Below are positions 53,401 through 64,000 of a stretch of 64,000 bases of DNA, piece after piece. Source of the DNA: Escallonia rubra. Lineage: Eukaryota > Streptophyta > Magnoliopsida > Escalloniales > Escalloniaceae. Where the stretch lies: positions 56,661 to 120,660 of the forward strand of contig JAVXUO010002939.1 in NCBI GenBank assembly GCA_033065855.1, in the 5' to 3' direction. The notes under the pieces were generated by a model. It was not told where the DNA came from. It ran no database searches and saw only the letters and a program-made list of their open reading frames with translations. The translations under genes were made by a program, and so were the position numbers. Within the stretch, counting starts at the first letter, position 1, and each line of letters starts with the position of its first letter.

Positions 53401-56400
53401 CAAATTCTCCCGACTGTTTTTCCTTTTCTCGTATTTTATTTTATGCCATCTGATGTTTATGCCACCTGAACGTAAAAATGCATGATCCCTTTCGTTTCAA
53501 ATAATACTTGGTCTAAAAACTATCGTATTTGTGGTTGTATTTCGATTCTTCTGCATTTTACAGCAACTTCGTCCATATTCAGGCACTGGCTGTTTTTCTA
53601 AGAGCACGCATTGAGGTCGAAAACTGACTTGGGCAGAGAATCAAAATTTGGGATTTGAAACAGCTGCAAGGTGCACATCATTGTATTGAGATGGAAGAGA
53701 GAACCACATTGAGGGGAAAACCCAACTATACCGGAAGAATACACTTCTTTCACTTTCTGACCGTGTGAAGTGCCCATTGCCTACTTCACCCTTTGGCCGC
53801 TTTTAATGGCTTTGACATTTGCCCTACCTCCTCTTTTCACAATTTTGATGTGAATATCATGTTAATGAAATGAACTGAAAGGCGTAGCTAAGATGATTTA
53901 AAAAAATGATGTCTGGGTACAGACGTGTGTTCAGTTCCACCATGTTGCTAGCTTGATAACTGAACGTCAGATCAATTTTGGAGATTTAGGTTAAATCTGC
54001 ACACTTGCTACAAATTGCAAGTGTGAGAAATAAGCAATTGTCTCCTTAATAAAATTCGTCTAGGTCATATACATTTAAGCTATTGTCTCCTTAAGAAAAT
54101 TGCAGCAAGTGTGCACACTTAACTTGTATATACGTACGCATAAGAGAGACCAATTACATGTGCTCGGGTGGCTTACCAGTAGACGTGGATTTGGTAATTG
54201 GTAGTGGGGAACGCCAAATGACGTAGGTTCTTCTCCTTCTGAATCACCTATGGGTACTTCCATGCAATTGTAATTCTTTTCCAGAACTCCGTCTCCAGTG
54301 CATTTCTAACTTGAATTGATTTTTGGTAACCAATCAGGGTTTTCAAACTGAAAATATGCCCAAAACAAACCTAACCAAAGCCCTACTTTCATGTGGGCTC
54401 TCTTTTGCCTAAGATTTCTACAGCCTAATCTCTTTGCCTGAAAGTTGTTTGTTTCATTTTTGCACTACCTGCGTCAGCGAGCTTTGATTCTGTTTTGTGA
54501 CAGATTGGGACGTTTAGAATTAAGAGAAGAGAAAGGGATCGCGAGATGGGATGAGGATCAACTGCCCAAATTTAGTTAGGTTTATATACAGGCATCAAAA
54601 CAACATAGAAAGATGAGGGGCAGAATTGGCATGGACACCAACCACCAATCTGATTAGCAGTTGATCGAGAAATTAAAATAAAAAGGGACAATCTCAGCCT
54701 GCCGTGTGGTGACGTGGAGTGCTTGAGATCAGCTAAACAAATAGCGTTTTGCATAGCAGTGTATGTGGATCTGACCTCTATATGTGATAATACATAGACG
54801 CACGGAAGGCTATCCAGCGGTCATCGGTTTCTTCAAATTATTTATGCTTTGGCACACCCGAAACCTCATTGAGATACTTATACCCAGACTGTAGATGTCA
54901 TTTAATGAATATATCCCATACTATTTGGTTATAAAAAAAGAATTTCAATTATTTTCTCATAGTCCATATGGAGTCTGCTTTGGATTATATTTCGACATAA
55001 GATTCCAGATTAAACTCACAGCATAAGCAGAGTTTATTAGTCAAAGGAGAAAGAATCAAGAAGGTTGATCGTTCACATAACGTGTCAATATTGATTACAA
55101 AGTAATATAACAAAATTCATCACCTGATGTGTGGACGGTTAAACAAGTCTACCAACATTACAAACTATTAGCTCCAAAAAAATTAAATGAAGTGACTTGT
55201 TTGCAGTTATAAATGCTACTTACTTGCCGAGTACGGGGTGATGCATGCCTTCATGACCACATTCCAGTTTGCATCTGGATCGTCATCAGAACTGCACAAG
55301 GGAGGGTGGGTCCCAGGAGCTCTCTTCAAGTAGCAGCTATTACTCAATGACTTAGCCCATATAACTGTCTGGTCTCTCCTTGAAACAACTCTCCAGCACA
55401 TCCTTCTCAGAAGATCGTACATAGCATTCCAAATTCTTCGATTCTCAGCATCATGTGCATAAGCTTCCGGGGAAGAGTAGACAAAATAACCTCCTGGTCT
55501 AAGTAATCTGTCCAATTCCAATAATAAAATCCCATCCCTCTGAAGCCAATCAATCCTACAACGGGAACAATGAGCCAGTTCAAAGGATCTGCTTGGATAA
55601 GGAAGTCTTTTGGTCCCCAAGACACCTAAAGTAGATGGAATCCCCCTCTCCAGTGCAAACTGTATTTGGTTTTCATGCACATCATTGGGCGCGAGTGACA
55701 TAGCTATAATGTTGAGAGGAAGAAGATATGCCCCAAAACTTGCAACTCCGCATCCCACATCAAGAACATTCCTTATATTCCCACCATTGTTCAATTTCTC
55801 CCCAGGAAATTTAAGCATCTATACGATTAATGAAATATAAATAGTTAGTGTAACAAAAGGACAATGAAATAATTGCGTAAAAACATGTTACGATCTCATA
55901 TACCCCTGCAATAGCACTGATGTACTTATCAGCTCCATCATGGAAATGCGTTCCTCCGCCGGGAAACTTGATCTTATCCCCAACCACAACCATCCAGTTC
56001 TGATCCGACTTCTCACTTGCAAGATGTGTATGGGGTATATTTGCTTTCCAAACCTCATCCCTACTCGCTGGCCATCTAACTGGGATCTGGAATTCTAACA
56101 ATAATCCGGGTTAAACCAAAAACTAACAAGTCTCTTGCTTTCATCTCTCCAGAAATAAAAGGAGCACGGTGGCTAACCTTGTATCCGTTTGGAGGAGGAA
56201 TGAGGCAATTATAACGTCGTTCGGGAGGTGGACAATGCCGTTCATAGTGCTCCATTAGCGTCAAATTAGGCTTCAGTTTCAATTGGTAAATAAGATTTCT
56301 ATCCAGACATGGTATCAATTCTGAGTACTTCATATCACACACCTACAACAAAAACAAGCACCCAAAACAAAACAGAAAAAAGAAAGAAAAGAAAAACCTT

Positions 56401-56775
56401 TTCAATATCACAATGCAGATGAAAGGAAATTAATCAAACAAATACTAAGTCAAGGCTCCGCAAGAAGTCAAAGGGACAAAAATAATGAAACGGAAGCAAT
56501 AACGCACAACATCCTACACGGTAACATACAGGTATGTTCTTGGGGATATCTGGGTTGTGCTCTTGATCTTCGAACAAGTCATCCAAGTCGTCGGGCTTCC
56601 GAACGAAGCCGCCGATGACCGGATCGGCGCCGTCGTCCGAGACGTCGGCTCGAAGACCGGGAGCCAAAGATGAGCCGTTGTAGAGACAAACCAATCCGAG
56701 GGATATGATCAGCCCGATTAGCACGTACTTGAACGGCTTCTTCCTGGTACGAACAAGCTCGGTTTTTTGCTTCAT
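50482..56775 (-). CDS. PMT9: Probable methyltransferase, PMT9-like
   Basis: Plant DUF248/QUA2-related putative SAM-dependent methyltransferase, a type II Golgi protein thought to modify cell-wall polysaccharides. Exons: 56530-56775, 56178-56342, 55904-56086, 55224-55818, 51846-51958, 51512-51732 and 50482-50794 (TGA), 611 aa in frame. Residues 17-34 (YVLIGLIISLGLVCLYNG) form the single membrane anchor after a basic cytosolic tail. The first half has YSELIPCLDRNL, ERHCPPPERRYNCL, FPGGGTHFHDGADKYI, the SAM motif I VLDVGCGVASFGAYLL, and LAHCSRCRIDWLQRDG with LLRPGGYFVYSSPEAY. The second half-domain has NVMDMNSNLGGFSAAL, IYDRGLIGTVHDWCE, TYPRTYDLLHAW and EMDRILRPDGFVIVRD. The introns include one of 3.3 kb (51959-55223). 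Closest by eye to Arabidopsis PMT9/PMT8; the exact orthologue was not tested. Confidence 0.93.
51959..55223 (-). other. Large intron of PMT9-like gene
   Basis: No coding exon or complete transposon recognised in 3.3 kb. A short near-direct repeat containing ATTGTCTCCTTAA lies at about 54039-54100. Confidence 0.6.
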
Positions 56776-57235
56776 GGTTTGGTGGGTAATGGACTTGAGC
56801 AGGAGAGATCTGCAACTAGGGTTTTTCCGGGATTAAAACCCTGGTTGCAGATCCATTGCGGAGTGGGCAAGCAAAGAACCCAAAACACGTCCTGTTGCAC
56901 TGGGAAAATAGTAGCACAAAGAGACCGTTTGGAATGCCTTTCTGACGACGTCGTTGAACACACCTTCCCGGGTCGAGTGGAGTTCAGCTGAACTATACAC
57001 CACACAGTACAGTAGTGAGGATAGTTCTGACTTCTGAATCACCGATAGAGACCTTGTTATAGTTTAGAATTTAATTTCGATCTCAATCCAAATGGGCTGC
57101 AACTTGCAAGGCTCGTGGCTCGTGATAACCAATTCAAAGACCTTATAATAATAATAATGGTGATGTAACTAAAAGTCAAATATACAAACCAATAGCAAAA
57201 GTGAATTATGATAATCCTCTTGTCTAGTTAATTAA

Positions 57236-57540
57236 CGCTCTGTTTGACAACACTTTTAATTTTTTTTTTCAGTTTCCAAAACAAAAAGAAGTGGGTGTTT
57301 GATAACCCAATTTTTATTTTGAATTTTTTTTTTTTTTTGGTAGTTTGTGGTGGCGGTGGCGATGGGCGTGGCTGCCGATGGTGATGGTGGTCTTAAAAAA
57401 AAAATCAAAACTCATTTTTTGAATTTTTAAAAACGGTATTGGTTTAAAAACTGATTTTTTAAATTGAAGAAAAAAAAATAAAAAATAGTTGCCAAACGCA
57501 TTTATTGAAAACTGAAAAAAAAACTCAATCAAATGGAGCA
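57236..57540. mobile_element. Small MITE
   Basis: About 305 bp bounded by CGCTCTGTTTGA and its near inverse TCAAATGGAGCA, flanked on both sides by TTAA. The subterminal regions are T-rich at left and A-rich at right, so the whole can fold back. The TTA/TAA-type flank suggests a Harbinger/Tourist MITE, but the target length is ambiguous. It lies upstream of the PMT gene. Confidence 0.6.
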
Positions 57541-57544
57541 TTAA

Positions 57545-58228
57545 AAGTGTTGACTTTTATGTTGGTACATGTACGCTTATATAAAGAGTCATAATAGGTC
57601 GTGGACAAAAAGGTGAAGAGAGAAAATAAACTTTTTTCCAATCTTACATGGTATAATAGCCAACTTTACTGGTCAAACGGTTTTTTTTCTAATCATCGTT
57701 GCCTCCTCCCACCCCCACACCAACCCAACTAAACCACTGCCTTTCCCCTCGACAACACCTCATCCGTGTCAAACTCACCAAAGACAACTACCTTATATTG
57801 AAAAAAGTCAATTCCTTCCTCTTCTTCGTGGCTATGATCTCCACCCCTGGCGATGATTCTCCCACTAAGAATCTGGGCTATACCTACAACATGCATGGAA
57901 AGCCAGTTGCAGCTTTGGCCGGGCATGATGTACATGTAATGCCTTAAGCAAAAGTATTTGACTCGTAAAGTTTTAGATAATTTTTGACTGTCAGCGTTTT
58001 GACTATCTTCAAGTAATACTTCCCTAAATTTGGTATAAAGAATACTCGAATATTGAAATTTCCTTTTTGTAAAAGGAAAAAAAAGACAAACGATATTTTG
58101 TATACTAACGAAGGTTATTTACCAATTGATATCCAATATTTTGTAAATAGGTTCCATAAGAGGTTTCTGTTATCTAAAATACAAAAATGAAACTTGGTCG
58201 GTATTGAAAATTGTTGGAGAATAGGTTG
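57545..58228. other. Intergenic, no gene recognised
   Basis: Contains a C-rich patch at about 57690-57780 and otherwise AT-rich DNA. No bounded element seen. Confidence 0.45.
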
Positions 58229-58237
58229 TAAATTTAA

Positions 58238-59347
58238 GGGTCAAATACACGTAGGTACCCTGGAACTATCACAAAATCTCAATTAAGGGTCCCAAAGTTT
58301 AATTTTTACACATAAGGGCCTGTAACTCCAAATTTGCAATAAATAAGGACTTCCGTCCACTTTCTTAACGATTGAGGCTTTTCCGTCAAGGGCATTTTTG
58401 GGTTTCCATATTTGGGTGTTTTTCTCTTCTTCTTCTTCTTCAAAATTTCATCTTTGCCTCCACCACCACCACTGCCGCCACCCACCACCGCCGCATCCTC
58501 CACCAGCCCTTCGTCCCACAGATCCGACACCGGCGAGAATTCCCGTCCCACCACCACTCGCACCGCCGATTTCTGCTTCTCCACCTGCACCAACTCCAAT
58601 TATTTCCATCCCACCACCACCCGCGCCGCTAATTTCTGCTGGTGCAGGTGTGTGGTGGGCGATGCGGGAATGTGGGACGGTTGGTTTGAGTGTGCGTGCC
58701 AGTGTGTGTGTGGCGTCGATTGATGGTGCCTAGGGAAGAAGGCGGTGGCCGAAGCGGGTGGTGACGGGGGAAGGGGCGACGATTGGCGGGTTTAAGAGGG
58801 GCCGGTTTGGGTGTTATGTGTGGGGAGCTTTCGGTGAAGAGAGCAGAAATCGGTGAAGGGGGACAGGGCTTGGGGCCGGTGATAGGGAGGCGCGACAGTG
58901 AGGCTGTAGAGGCAGCGGCGGCGGTGCGAGGGGGTGTGGCGTGGAGAAGAGATATTAGGGCTTTTTTGGATTAGGGTTGAGAGGGGCGGTGTGCAGGTCA
59001 GGTGGATGGGTCGGATTACGGGTCTAGGATGGATACTGGCTTTGTTAAAGGAAGAGATGCTCGGGCGGGTCACGCGCGGGTCGGGCAAAGCGGGCGGGTT
59101 CCCGTTGGTTGGTTCAGCCTTGTGTTTTCTCTTGAATTTTATTATTATTATTTTTTCAGCCCCAAGGAGATTTTTCAAATATGGAATCCCAAAATTGCCC
59201 CTGACGGAAATGGATCATTAGAAATTTAGACAGATGCCCTTACTTATTGCAAATTTAGAGTTGCAGGCCCTTATGTGTAAAAATTAAACTTTGGGACCCT
59301 CAAGTGAGATTTTGTGGTACTTTCATGGTACTAACGTGTATTTGACC
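58238..59347. mobile_element. Mutator-like element with 9-bp TSD, GC-rich core
   Basis: Left end GGGTCAAATACACGT, right end ACGTGTATTTGACC; the inverted repeat runs for about 130 bp (58238-58370 against 59215-59347) with scattered mismatches. A perfect 9-bp direct repeat TAAATTTAA flanks it (58229-58237 and 59348-59356). The core, about 58430-59110, is strongly GC-rich with CCACCACC-type and GGCGG-type stretches and open frames on both strands, which by composition are low-complexity rather than a recognisable domain. A Pack-MULE with a captured gene fragment is possible. No transposase. Confidence 0.88.
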
Positions 59348-59356
59348 TAAATTTAA

Positions 59357-60542
59357 TTTGGTTAAATCAAGCAACAATTGCTCAAAATAGCCACCAATAA
59401 CCTTGATTGTCACCACTTATCACGGCTGACATGATATACTTGTTGTCTAGGCCTTACAACCAAAATTCGAATAAGTGCCCTTTAATAGTTGAAGAAAAAA
59501 AAACCCGTCTCCCACCACAATTTCTTCGTCTCTGCCGCCACCGCTGGCTTACTCCGGTGTGGTGGCGTGGTAAAATAGTTTACCTTAGGTTGTGTGGTTT
59601 TCTTTAGGTGTGTTTGAGTTGAGTTTTATCTGGGATTGCGGTGGCTGTCATCATCGGGCATCACTCGACCTCCGACGTCATTCAACCGTTGCGATGGGCT
59701 ATGGACGGGATGTCTTTTTCGAATATGGTCGTGTTGGGAAGGTGTTTAGGTTGGACTCTGCTGGTCGTTCGTGGTTAGGTTGCTCGGTGGGTTTTGGGTG
59801 TGGTGGCTGGAAAAGGGTTTGCGAGATCCGCGAGTTTGTCGGTGATTAAGGGAGTCTGTGGACATGATTTTTCCTTCTAAGGTTGTACTCCCCCCCCCCC
59901 CCCCCCCACCCCCCCGGGGTTGGTGGGCGTGTGTGTGTCGATGGTGGTTTGCAATGTGGCGCTGCGTTTGAGATGGGTTTTGTGGTGGTTATGGCTCTGG
60001 ACATGATCTGGCAGGGTGGTCTTGTGGTTGGGTGACGGTCTGTGGAAAGCTATGGAGGCGCAACCGTGTTTTTCCTCATCTGATACCGGTGGTTGAATGG
60101 TGACTGATGGGTATGGCAGTAGGTGGATACTGTGTGATGGTCCGGCAGCGGTAGGGGTGGCGTTGCTGAAGGCTTGCCGATCTGCAGTCAGTGGTGCATG
60201 GGGGTTTATGCCCTTTGGACACGTGTTCTGGTGTTACCTAGTGCTCGACACATGTCCATAAGCAGATAAGCTGGCTGAGGGCATTGGATAGGTGTTGGAA
60301 GAGAGTAATGGGTTGTTCATTGTTATGCTTATTATTATCCTATTGTCACGGGAAAAAAAAAAACTGGTTTGTTTTTTTTCTTTTAGTGCGTGCTTTAGTT
60401 CTTTAATTTGGTTTTAGTTGCTTGTTTATTGTTTTTAGTTCTATTTTAGTTTGTTTTTAGATTTTAGTGCCACCTTAGTTGTTTTTTCTAGTCATGTTAA
60501 TTGTTGTATTTTGTTTATTAAAGTTGTAACCGGTAGTTGTTG
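59357..60542 (+). other. GC-rich then T-rich unclassified repeat-like segment
   Basis: About 59500-60330 is GC-rich with a run of 18 C at 59890-59907; an A11 tract (60354-60364) and then TTTAGTT-type T-rich DNA follow. The layout resembles the retroposed segment at 27851-34636, but I cannot mark its ends. No gene recognised. Confidence 0.35.
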
Positions 60543-60552
60543 GTATTACCTT

Positions 60553-60814
60553 TAACTAGAGCTATTCCCGTATGGTATTTTCAGCTAGAGCAGTGGATAT
60601 AGTTTATATGTTTCCTATCCGAAAAAAACCATATAAATTTTCTACTAAATGTTACCAAAAGTGGTTCTTTATACATAAGGCAGGCTTCAAAACCGTCTCT
60701 AGACTCAAGGCTACAACAATAAAAATACAAACACCAAAGCAACATAAGTATTCAACTAATAAACATATAAACTAATCCACTGCTCTAGCTGAAAATACCG
60801 AGGGAATAACTGTA
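60553..60814. mobile_element. MITE, 262 bp, 9-10-bp TSD
   Basis: The inverted repeat is long: GGTATTTTCAGCTAGAGCAG at the left recurs in inverse complement near the right end, preceded by TATTCCC on both sides. GTATTACCTT flanks both sides (60543-60552 and 60815-60824), which fits a 9-10-bp target duplication of Mutator type. No coding capacity. Confidence 0.8.
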
Positions 60815-61368
60815 GTATTACCTTGGCGGACCACCAAATTGTTTATCGGTTCATTTCCGGTTGAATTCCTGGAATTGTTAACTAGTTCATTTGTCGAATA
60901 CTTCAAAGACTAGGACTTTATATTAAATAAATACTTCAAAGACTAGTGGGTACGCCACTAGATATCAGGATGTTGCTTGTAGAAGTGATTTTAGTGATAT
61001 CTAATTTGTGAAAGTCATTGGCAAATAGTCTTTTTCCCCCAAGTTTTAGCTGCGAACAATGGTTGGCGGTGAAGGGATAAAACCAAGTCTGTAAAAATTT
61101 TCGACGTTTTGCATAAGATGTGACATATTTCATAATTTATTTGATAAACTATCGTCAATTTTAAGCGGAGGTGCATAATAGTCTTCAAAGAATCTCAGAG
61201 TATGACCTCCTCAGACCTTACCTCCTCTTGTTCTTACCTCCTCTTGTTCTTGTTTCTCAGCAGCAACGATATGTAAAACAGGATTCTAAAGAAAACCCCC
61301 CAAGCAACTGTGATCACCAAGCAATTCCACTTGCCCAGCGCCGTGAGCCCTTGTTTGCGCATTACATC

Positions 61369-61813
61369 TGATATAGCTAAAAATATCCCTCCAATCTACG
61401 GGCGACACGTGGCGGTTATGACGCGTAACCCGTACTGACTCACTACTGATATGGCACTTACCATATCAGTCATCAGACATAATCCTAAAAAGACTCTGAT
61501 TCTATCAGCTCAGATTGACATAAGGATCTTCTAAGATCCTAATTGGATTCTGATTAGAGTTGGTCAAAGCTCAGTCTTACTAGGATTCCTCCTCCTACCA
61601 CTATATAAAGGGGTCATGCCCCTCAGGTAAACCTAAGCTCACACATATACACATTGTGTCTTTACTGCTTCTTCAGAGTTCTACATCGTTAGCCTTCTCT
61701 GACTTAAGCATCGGAGCGTTCCCCCGCCGGAACCCCACCCGGCGGTAACTCCGTGTTCTCTTTTGCAGGCCTGATTTCTGGTGCTGTTCCCGATCCAGTT
61801 TTTAGCTGCAACA
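61369..61813 (+). repeat. 5' LTR of Ty3/gypsy element
   Basis: Starts TGATATAGC and ends GCTGCAACA, TG...CA termini, 445 bp, followed at once by a primer-binding site. It contains a TATA box (CTATATAAAG, 61601-61610) and a GCCCCTCAG-type leader. The second LTR is beyond the window, so the start is inferred from termini only. Confidence 0.75.
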
Positions 61814-61816
61814 GAT

Positions 61817-61834
61817 TGGCGCCATCCGTGGGAC
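61817..61834 (+). promoter_or_regulatory. Retrotransposon primer-binding site
   Basis: TGGCGCCATCCGTGGGAC, 3 bp after the LTR, is the kind of tRNA-primed site seen in plant Ty3/gypsy elements. I did not assign the tRNA. Confidence 0.75.
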
Positions 61835-61847
61835 CACTACAGGGAAC

Positions 61848-64000
61848 ATGGCCAATCATACTTCTTCTTCAGACTCTTCACAAAGTCATTCTCAGAACCA
61901 TCGTGCGCGAACTAGCAGCTCTCGTCGACCAGGTCATTCTCATGACCAACGCTCGACCCCTTTGCGTCGTCGTCGCACTAGTTCTTCTGAAGATAATTGC
62001 GTCAACGTAACATCTACTACTCCCGAATCAGAAACTAGACCTCGGAGAAACCAATCTCCAACGTCTACTCTGAAAAACGGTGACCTTCGCCATCGCCTGA
62101 ACCGTCAGCTATTCAAAACACCACATGATAACCTTACCAAGGAAATTCATGAACTGAAGGATGTTGTAAACACTCTTCAGCGAAAGCTTGACATGGCAGT
62201 GGCTCCGCAGTCCACTCACCATTCTCATCTTGACCCTAACGACCTTCGTCTTCGTCTCACCTCCAGATCAAGCTACGGTCGCAAATACAGATCAACGACC
62301 GATCCAACTTATGATCCCAGGGAAAAGAGCGGAGATCATATGACCAGGAGTGGATCATGCTATCGACGGGATCCATCAGTCGAAGGCAGTACCAACTCTT
62401 TTCCCAGACGAGTCGCCAGAGCTGAAACCCCTCGAAGATCTGTCCACAGAAAGAAGACGCCTGAGTTTCGTTCCCAAGAACGAGACTCCTGGAAGATGGT
62501 GCCTAGATATCACTCTCCAGAACGATCTCTCCCAAGGGTAGAATCTGGATATCCATTATCCAAAACCATTGAAAAAGCAAAGTTACCCCCCAACTTCCGA
62601 ATGCCTCAGTGTGACCTCTACGACGGGACTGGAGATCCGGGTGAACATGTTTATCAGTTTCAAACAAACATGTTACTCCTCCAAGTTTCAGATGCTGTCA
62701 TGTGCAGAGCCTTTCCTACCACTTTGAGGAAGGCTGCACATGCATGGTTCAAATCTCTGCAACCAAGATCCATCTACTCCTTCAGCCAATTATCGGATCT
62801 CTTTCAAAAACACTTTGTAAGCAGTTGCTTCCGAAGAAAGAACTCGGCGAGTCTGTTAAACATTGTGCAAGAGAAAAACGAATCCCTGGCGTGCTTCCTC
62901 GGGCGATTCAACGCAGCTACTCTGGAAATCGATAACTTAGACGAGTCCGTAAAGTATACTGCATTCCTCCGAGGCCTTCGACCCACATCCAAGTTCGCAT
63001 TCTCTGTGAACAAAAGTCCTCCAGGTAACATGAAAGCCCTTCTCGAGAAGGCTAACAAATATATTCAAGCTGAAGAATACTTGGAGACACACAGAGAACG
63101 ACGTGGAGAAGAAAGGGAAGAAAAGAAGAAACGATCTCAAGAGGTAACTCCCCAGTCAGCAAAACGTTCTAAGCGCGATGAGCGGCGTCCGAAAGAGCCG
63201 TTTGCTTGGGAAAATCTGACACCCCTCACTGTAAAACCATCACAGATTCTTCACGAGATCAAAGATAACAAGGCTCTCCAGTGGCCAGACAAACTACAAT
63301 CCCGACCGAATAAACGGAACAAAGATTTATGGTGTCACTTTCACAATGATCATGGCCACACAACTGACAATTGCGGGTCGCTTAAACGAGCAATTGAGGC
63401 CCTTATCAAGCGTGGCCAGTTGAGAAAGTTTGTAGCTCCTAGAGAAGGAAGACAACAGACGCCTCCGGCCATGGAAGAAAGAGAAGATCGGGAAGAGAAT
63501 GCGGGTACAATCAACACTATATCTGGAGGATTAGCCGCAGGAGGTTCATCAGGACAGGCTCGAAAAGCATACGCCAGAGAAGTGTACATAACGAGTCAGC
63601 CCCCAAATAAGAAACTAAAGATGGTACCCGTAGCGACGATCACCTTTTCTGATGAAGATTCAAAGGATATAAAAACTCCTCATGATGATCCATTAGTCAT
63701 CACCATTAAGGCTGGGAACTTTGATGTAAAGCGTGTCCTGATTGATAACGGAAGTTCCGCAGAAGTCTTATTTTACGATGCATTCAAGAAGATGAACATT
63801 CCAACGGACCGTCTCCGAAAGATGGATACACCGTTGTATGGATTCTCCAATCATCCAGTTGAGGTTGAAGGTATTATCGCACTCACAGTTGCGATTGGCA
63901 CACCTCCGACACAAGCCAACTTCATGCTTGATTTTGTGGTGGTAAAGGTCCCCTCAGCATACAACGCCATATTGGGACGACCAGCACTCAATCAACTACA
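61848..64000 (+). CDS. Ty3/gypsy gag-protease ORF, runs off the window
   Basis: From ATG 61848 the frame stays open to the last base, at least 717 codons without a stop. Residues 1 to about 230 are Ser/Arg-rich and poorly conserved. A gag core follows (PPNFRMPQCDLYDGTGDP, HAWFKSL, FQKHFVSSC, SLACFLGRFN and FLRGLRP). The single zinc-binding motif is WCHFHNDHGHTTDNC with a C/H pattern typical of Tat-lineage elements. The retropepsin active site is LIDNGSSAEVLFY, with Asn where many proteases have Thr, usual for this plant group, followed by YNAILGRPAL. Reverse transcriptase, RNase H and integrase should follow beyond 64000. The intact frame suggests a young insertion. Confidence 0.92.
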   Translation, partial: MANHTSSSDSSQSHSQNHRARTSSSRRPGHSHDQRSTPLRRRRTSSSEDNCVNVTSTTPESETRPRRNQSPTSTLKNGDLRHRLNRQLFKTPHDNLTKEIHELKDVVNTLQRKLDMAVAPQSTHHSHLDPNDLRLRLTSRSSYGRKYRSTTDPTYDPREKSGDHMTRSGSCYRRDPSVEGSTNSFPRRVARAETPRRSVHRKKTPEFRSQERDSWKMVPRYHSPERSLPRVESGYPLSKTIEKAKLPPNFRMPQCDLYDGTGDPGEHVYQFQTNMLLLQVSDAVMCRAFPTTLRKAAHAWFKSLQPRSIYSFSQLSDLFQKHFVSSCFRRKNSASLLNIVQEKNESLACFLGRFNAATLEIDNLDESVKYTAFLRGLRPTSKFAFSVNKSPPGNMKALLEKANKYIQAEEYLETHRERRGEEREEKKKRSQEVTPQSAKRSKRDERRPKEPFAWENLTPLTVKPSQILHEIKDNKALQWPDKLQSRPNKRNKDLWCHFHNDHGHTTDNCGSLKRAIEALIKRGQLRKFVAPREGRQQTPPAMEEREDREENAGTINTISGGLAAGGSSGQARKAYAREVYITSQPPNKKLKMVPVATITFSDEDSKDIKTPHDDPLVITIKAGNFDVKRVLIDNGSSAEVLFYDAFKKMNIPTDRLRKMDTPLYGFSNHPVEVEGIIALTVAIGTPPTQANFMLDFVVVKVPSAYNAILGRPALNQL

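Noticed and set aside
58306..59229. Overlapping open frames in a GC-rich block
   Set aside because: Open in many frames on both strands at once, repetitive composition, within a transposon.

Overview
This is a eudicot plant nuclear window. Its protein-coding genes have many short exons and typical plant introns, their closest recognisable relatives are Arabidopsis-type proteins (SGF29, GDSL lipase, TOP1, SURF2, UKL, PMT9-like), and the space between and inside them is filled with plant transposons of almost every class. I cannot name the species from the sequence.

Genes, left to right: the 3' exons of an SGF29-type SAGA subunit (+, to 4251); two GDSL esterase/lipase paralogues on the minus strand (8783-10681 and 16518-18272) with the same five-exon plan; DNA topoisomerase I on the minus strand (20773-26959, 15 coding exons, plus an upstream 5' UTR exon); a Surfeit-locus-2 family gene (+, 35656-40241); a uridine kinase-like protein with a UPRT-type C-terminal half (-, 41693-46092, 14 exons, one GC-AG intron); and a PMT9-like Golgi methyltransferase (-, 50482-56775, 7 exons). 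I spliced each by eye; exon phases agree throughout and lengths match the families (381, 386, 867, 259, 465 and 611 aa).

Mobile DNA: MITE-like element 4579-5184; Mutator-type elements with 9-bp target duplications at 6315-7066 and 58238-59347; LTR-like segment 12122-12683; degraded minus-strand Ty3/gypsy copy about 13.1-15.85 kb with a 185-bp tandem array in its LTR; copia-type solo LTR 18638-20392; a retroposed segment 27851-34636 that was itself hit by a 5.8-kb Helitron (28640-34464); LINE remnant in a SURF2 intron; TRIM element 48122-49190; small MITEs at 57236-57540 and 60553-60814; and at the right edge the 5' LTR and a long uninterrupted gag-protease reading frame of a Ty3/gypsy element (61369-64000), cut by the window end.

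The genes are unrelated housekeeping functions (chromatin, nucleotide salvage, DNA topology, cell-wall-related methylation) except for the tandem GDSL pair. The most informative structure is the Helitron: both termini, the hairpin, the A/T target and an un-inserted copy of the target 560 bp away can all be read directly, and it carries a replication-protein-A-like coding remnant and a tandemly doubled gag-like ORF.
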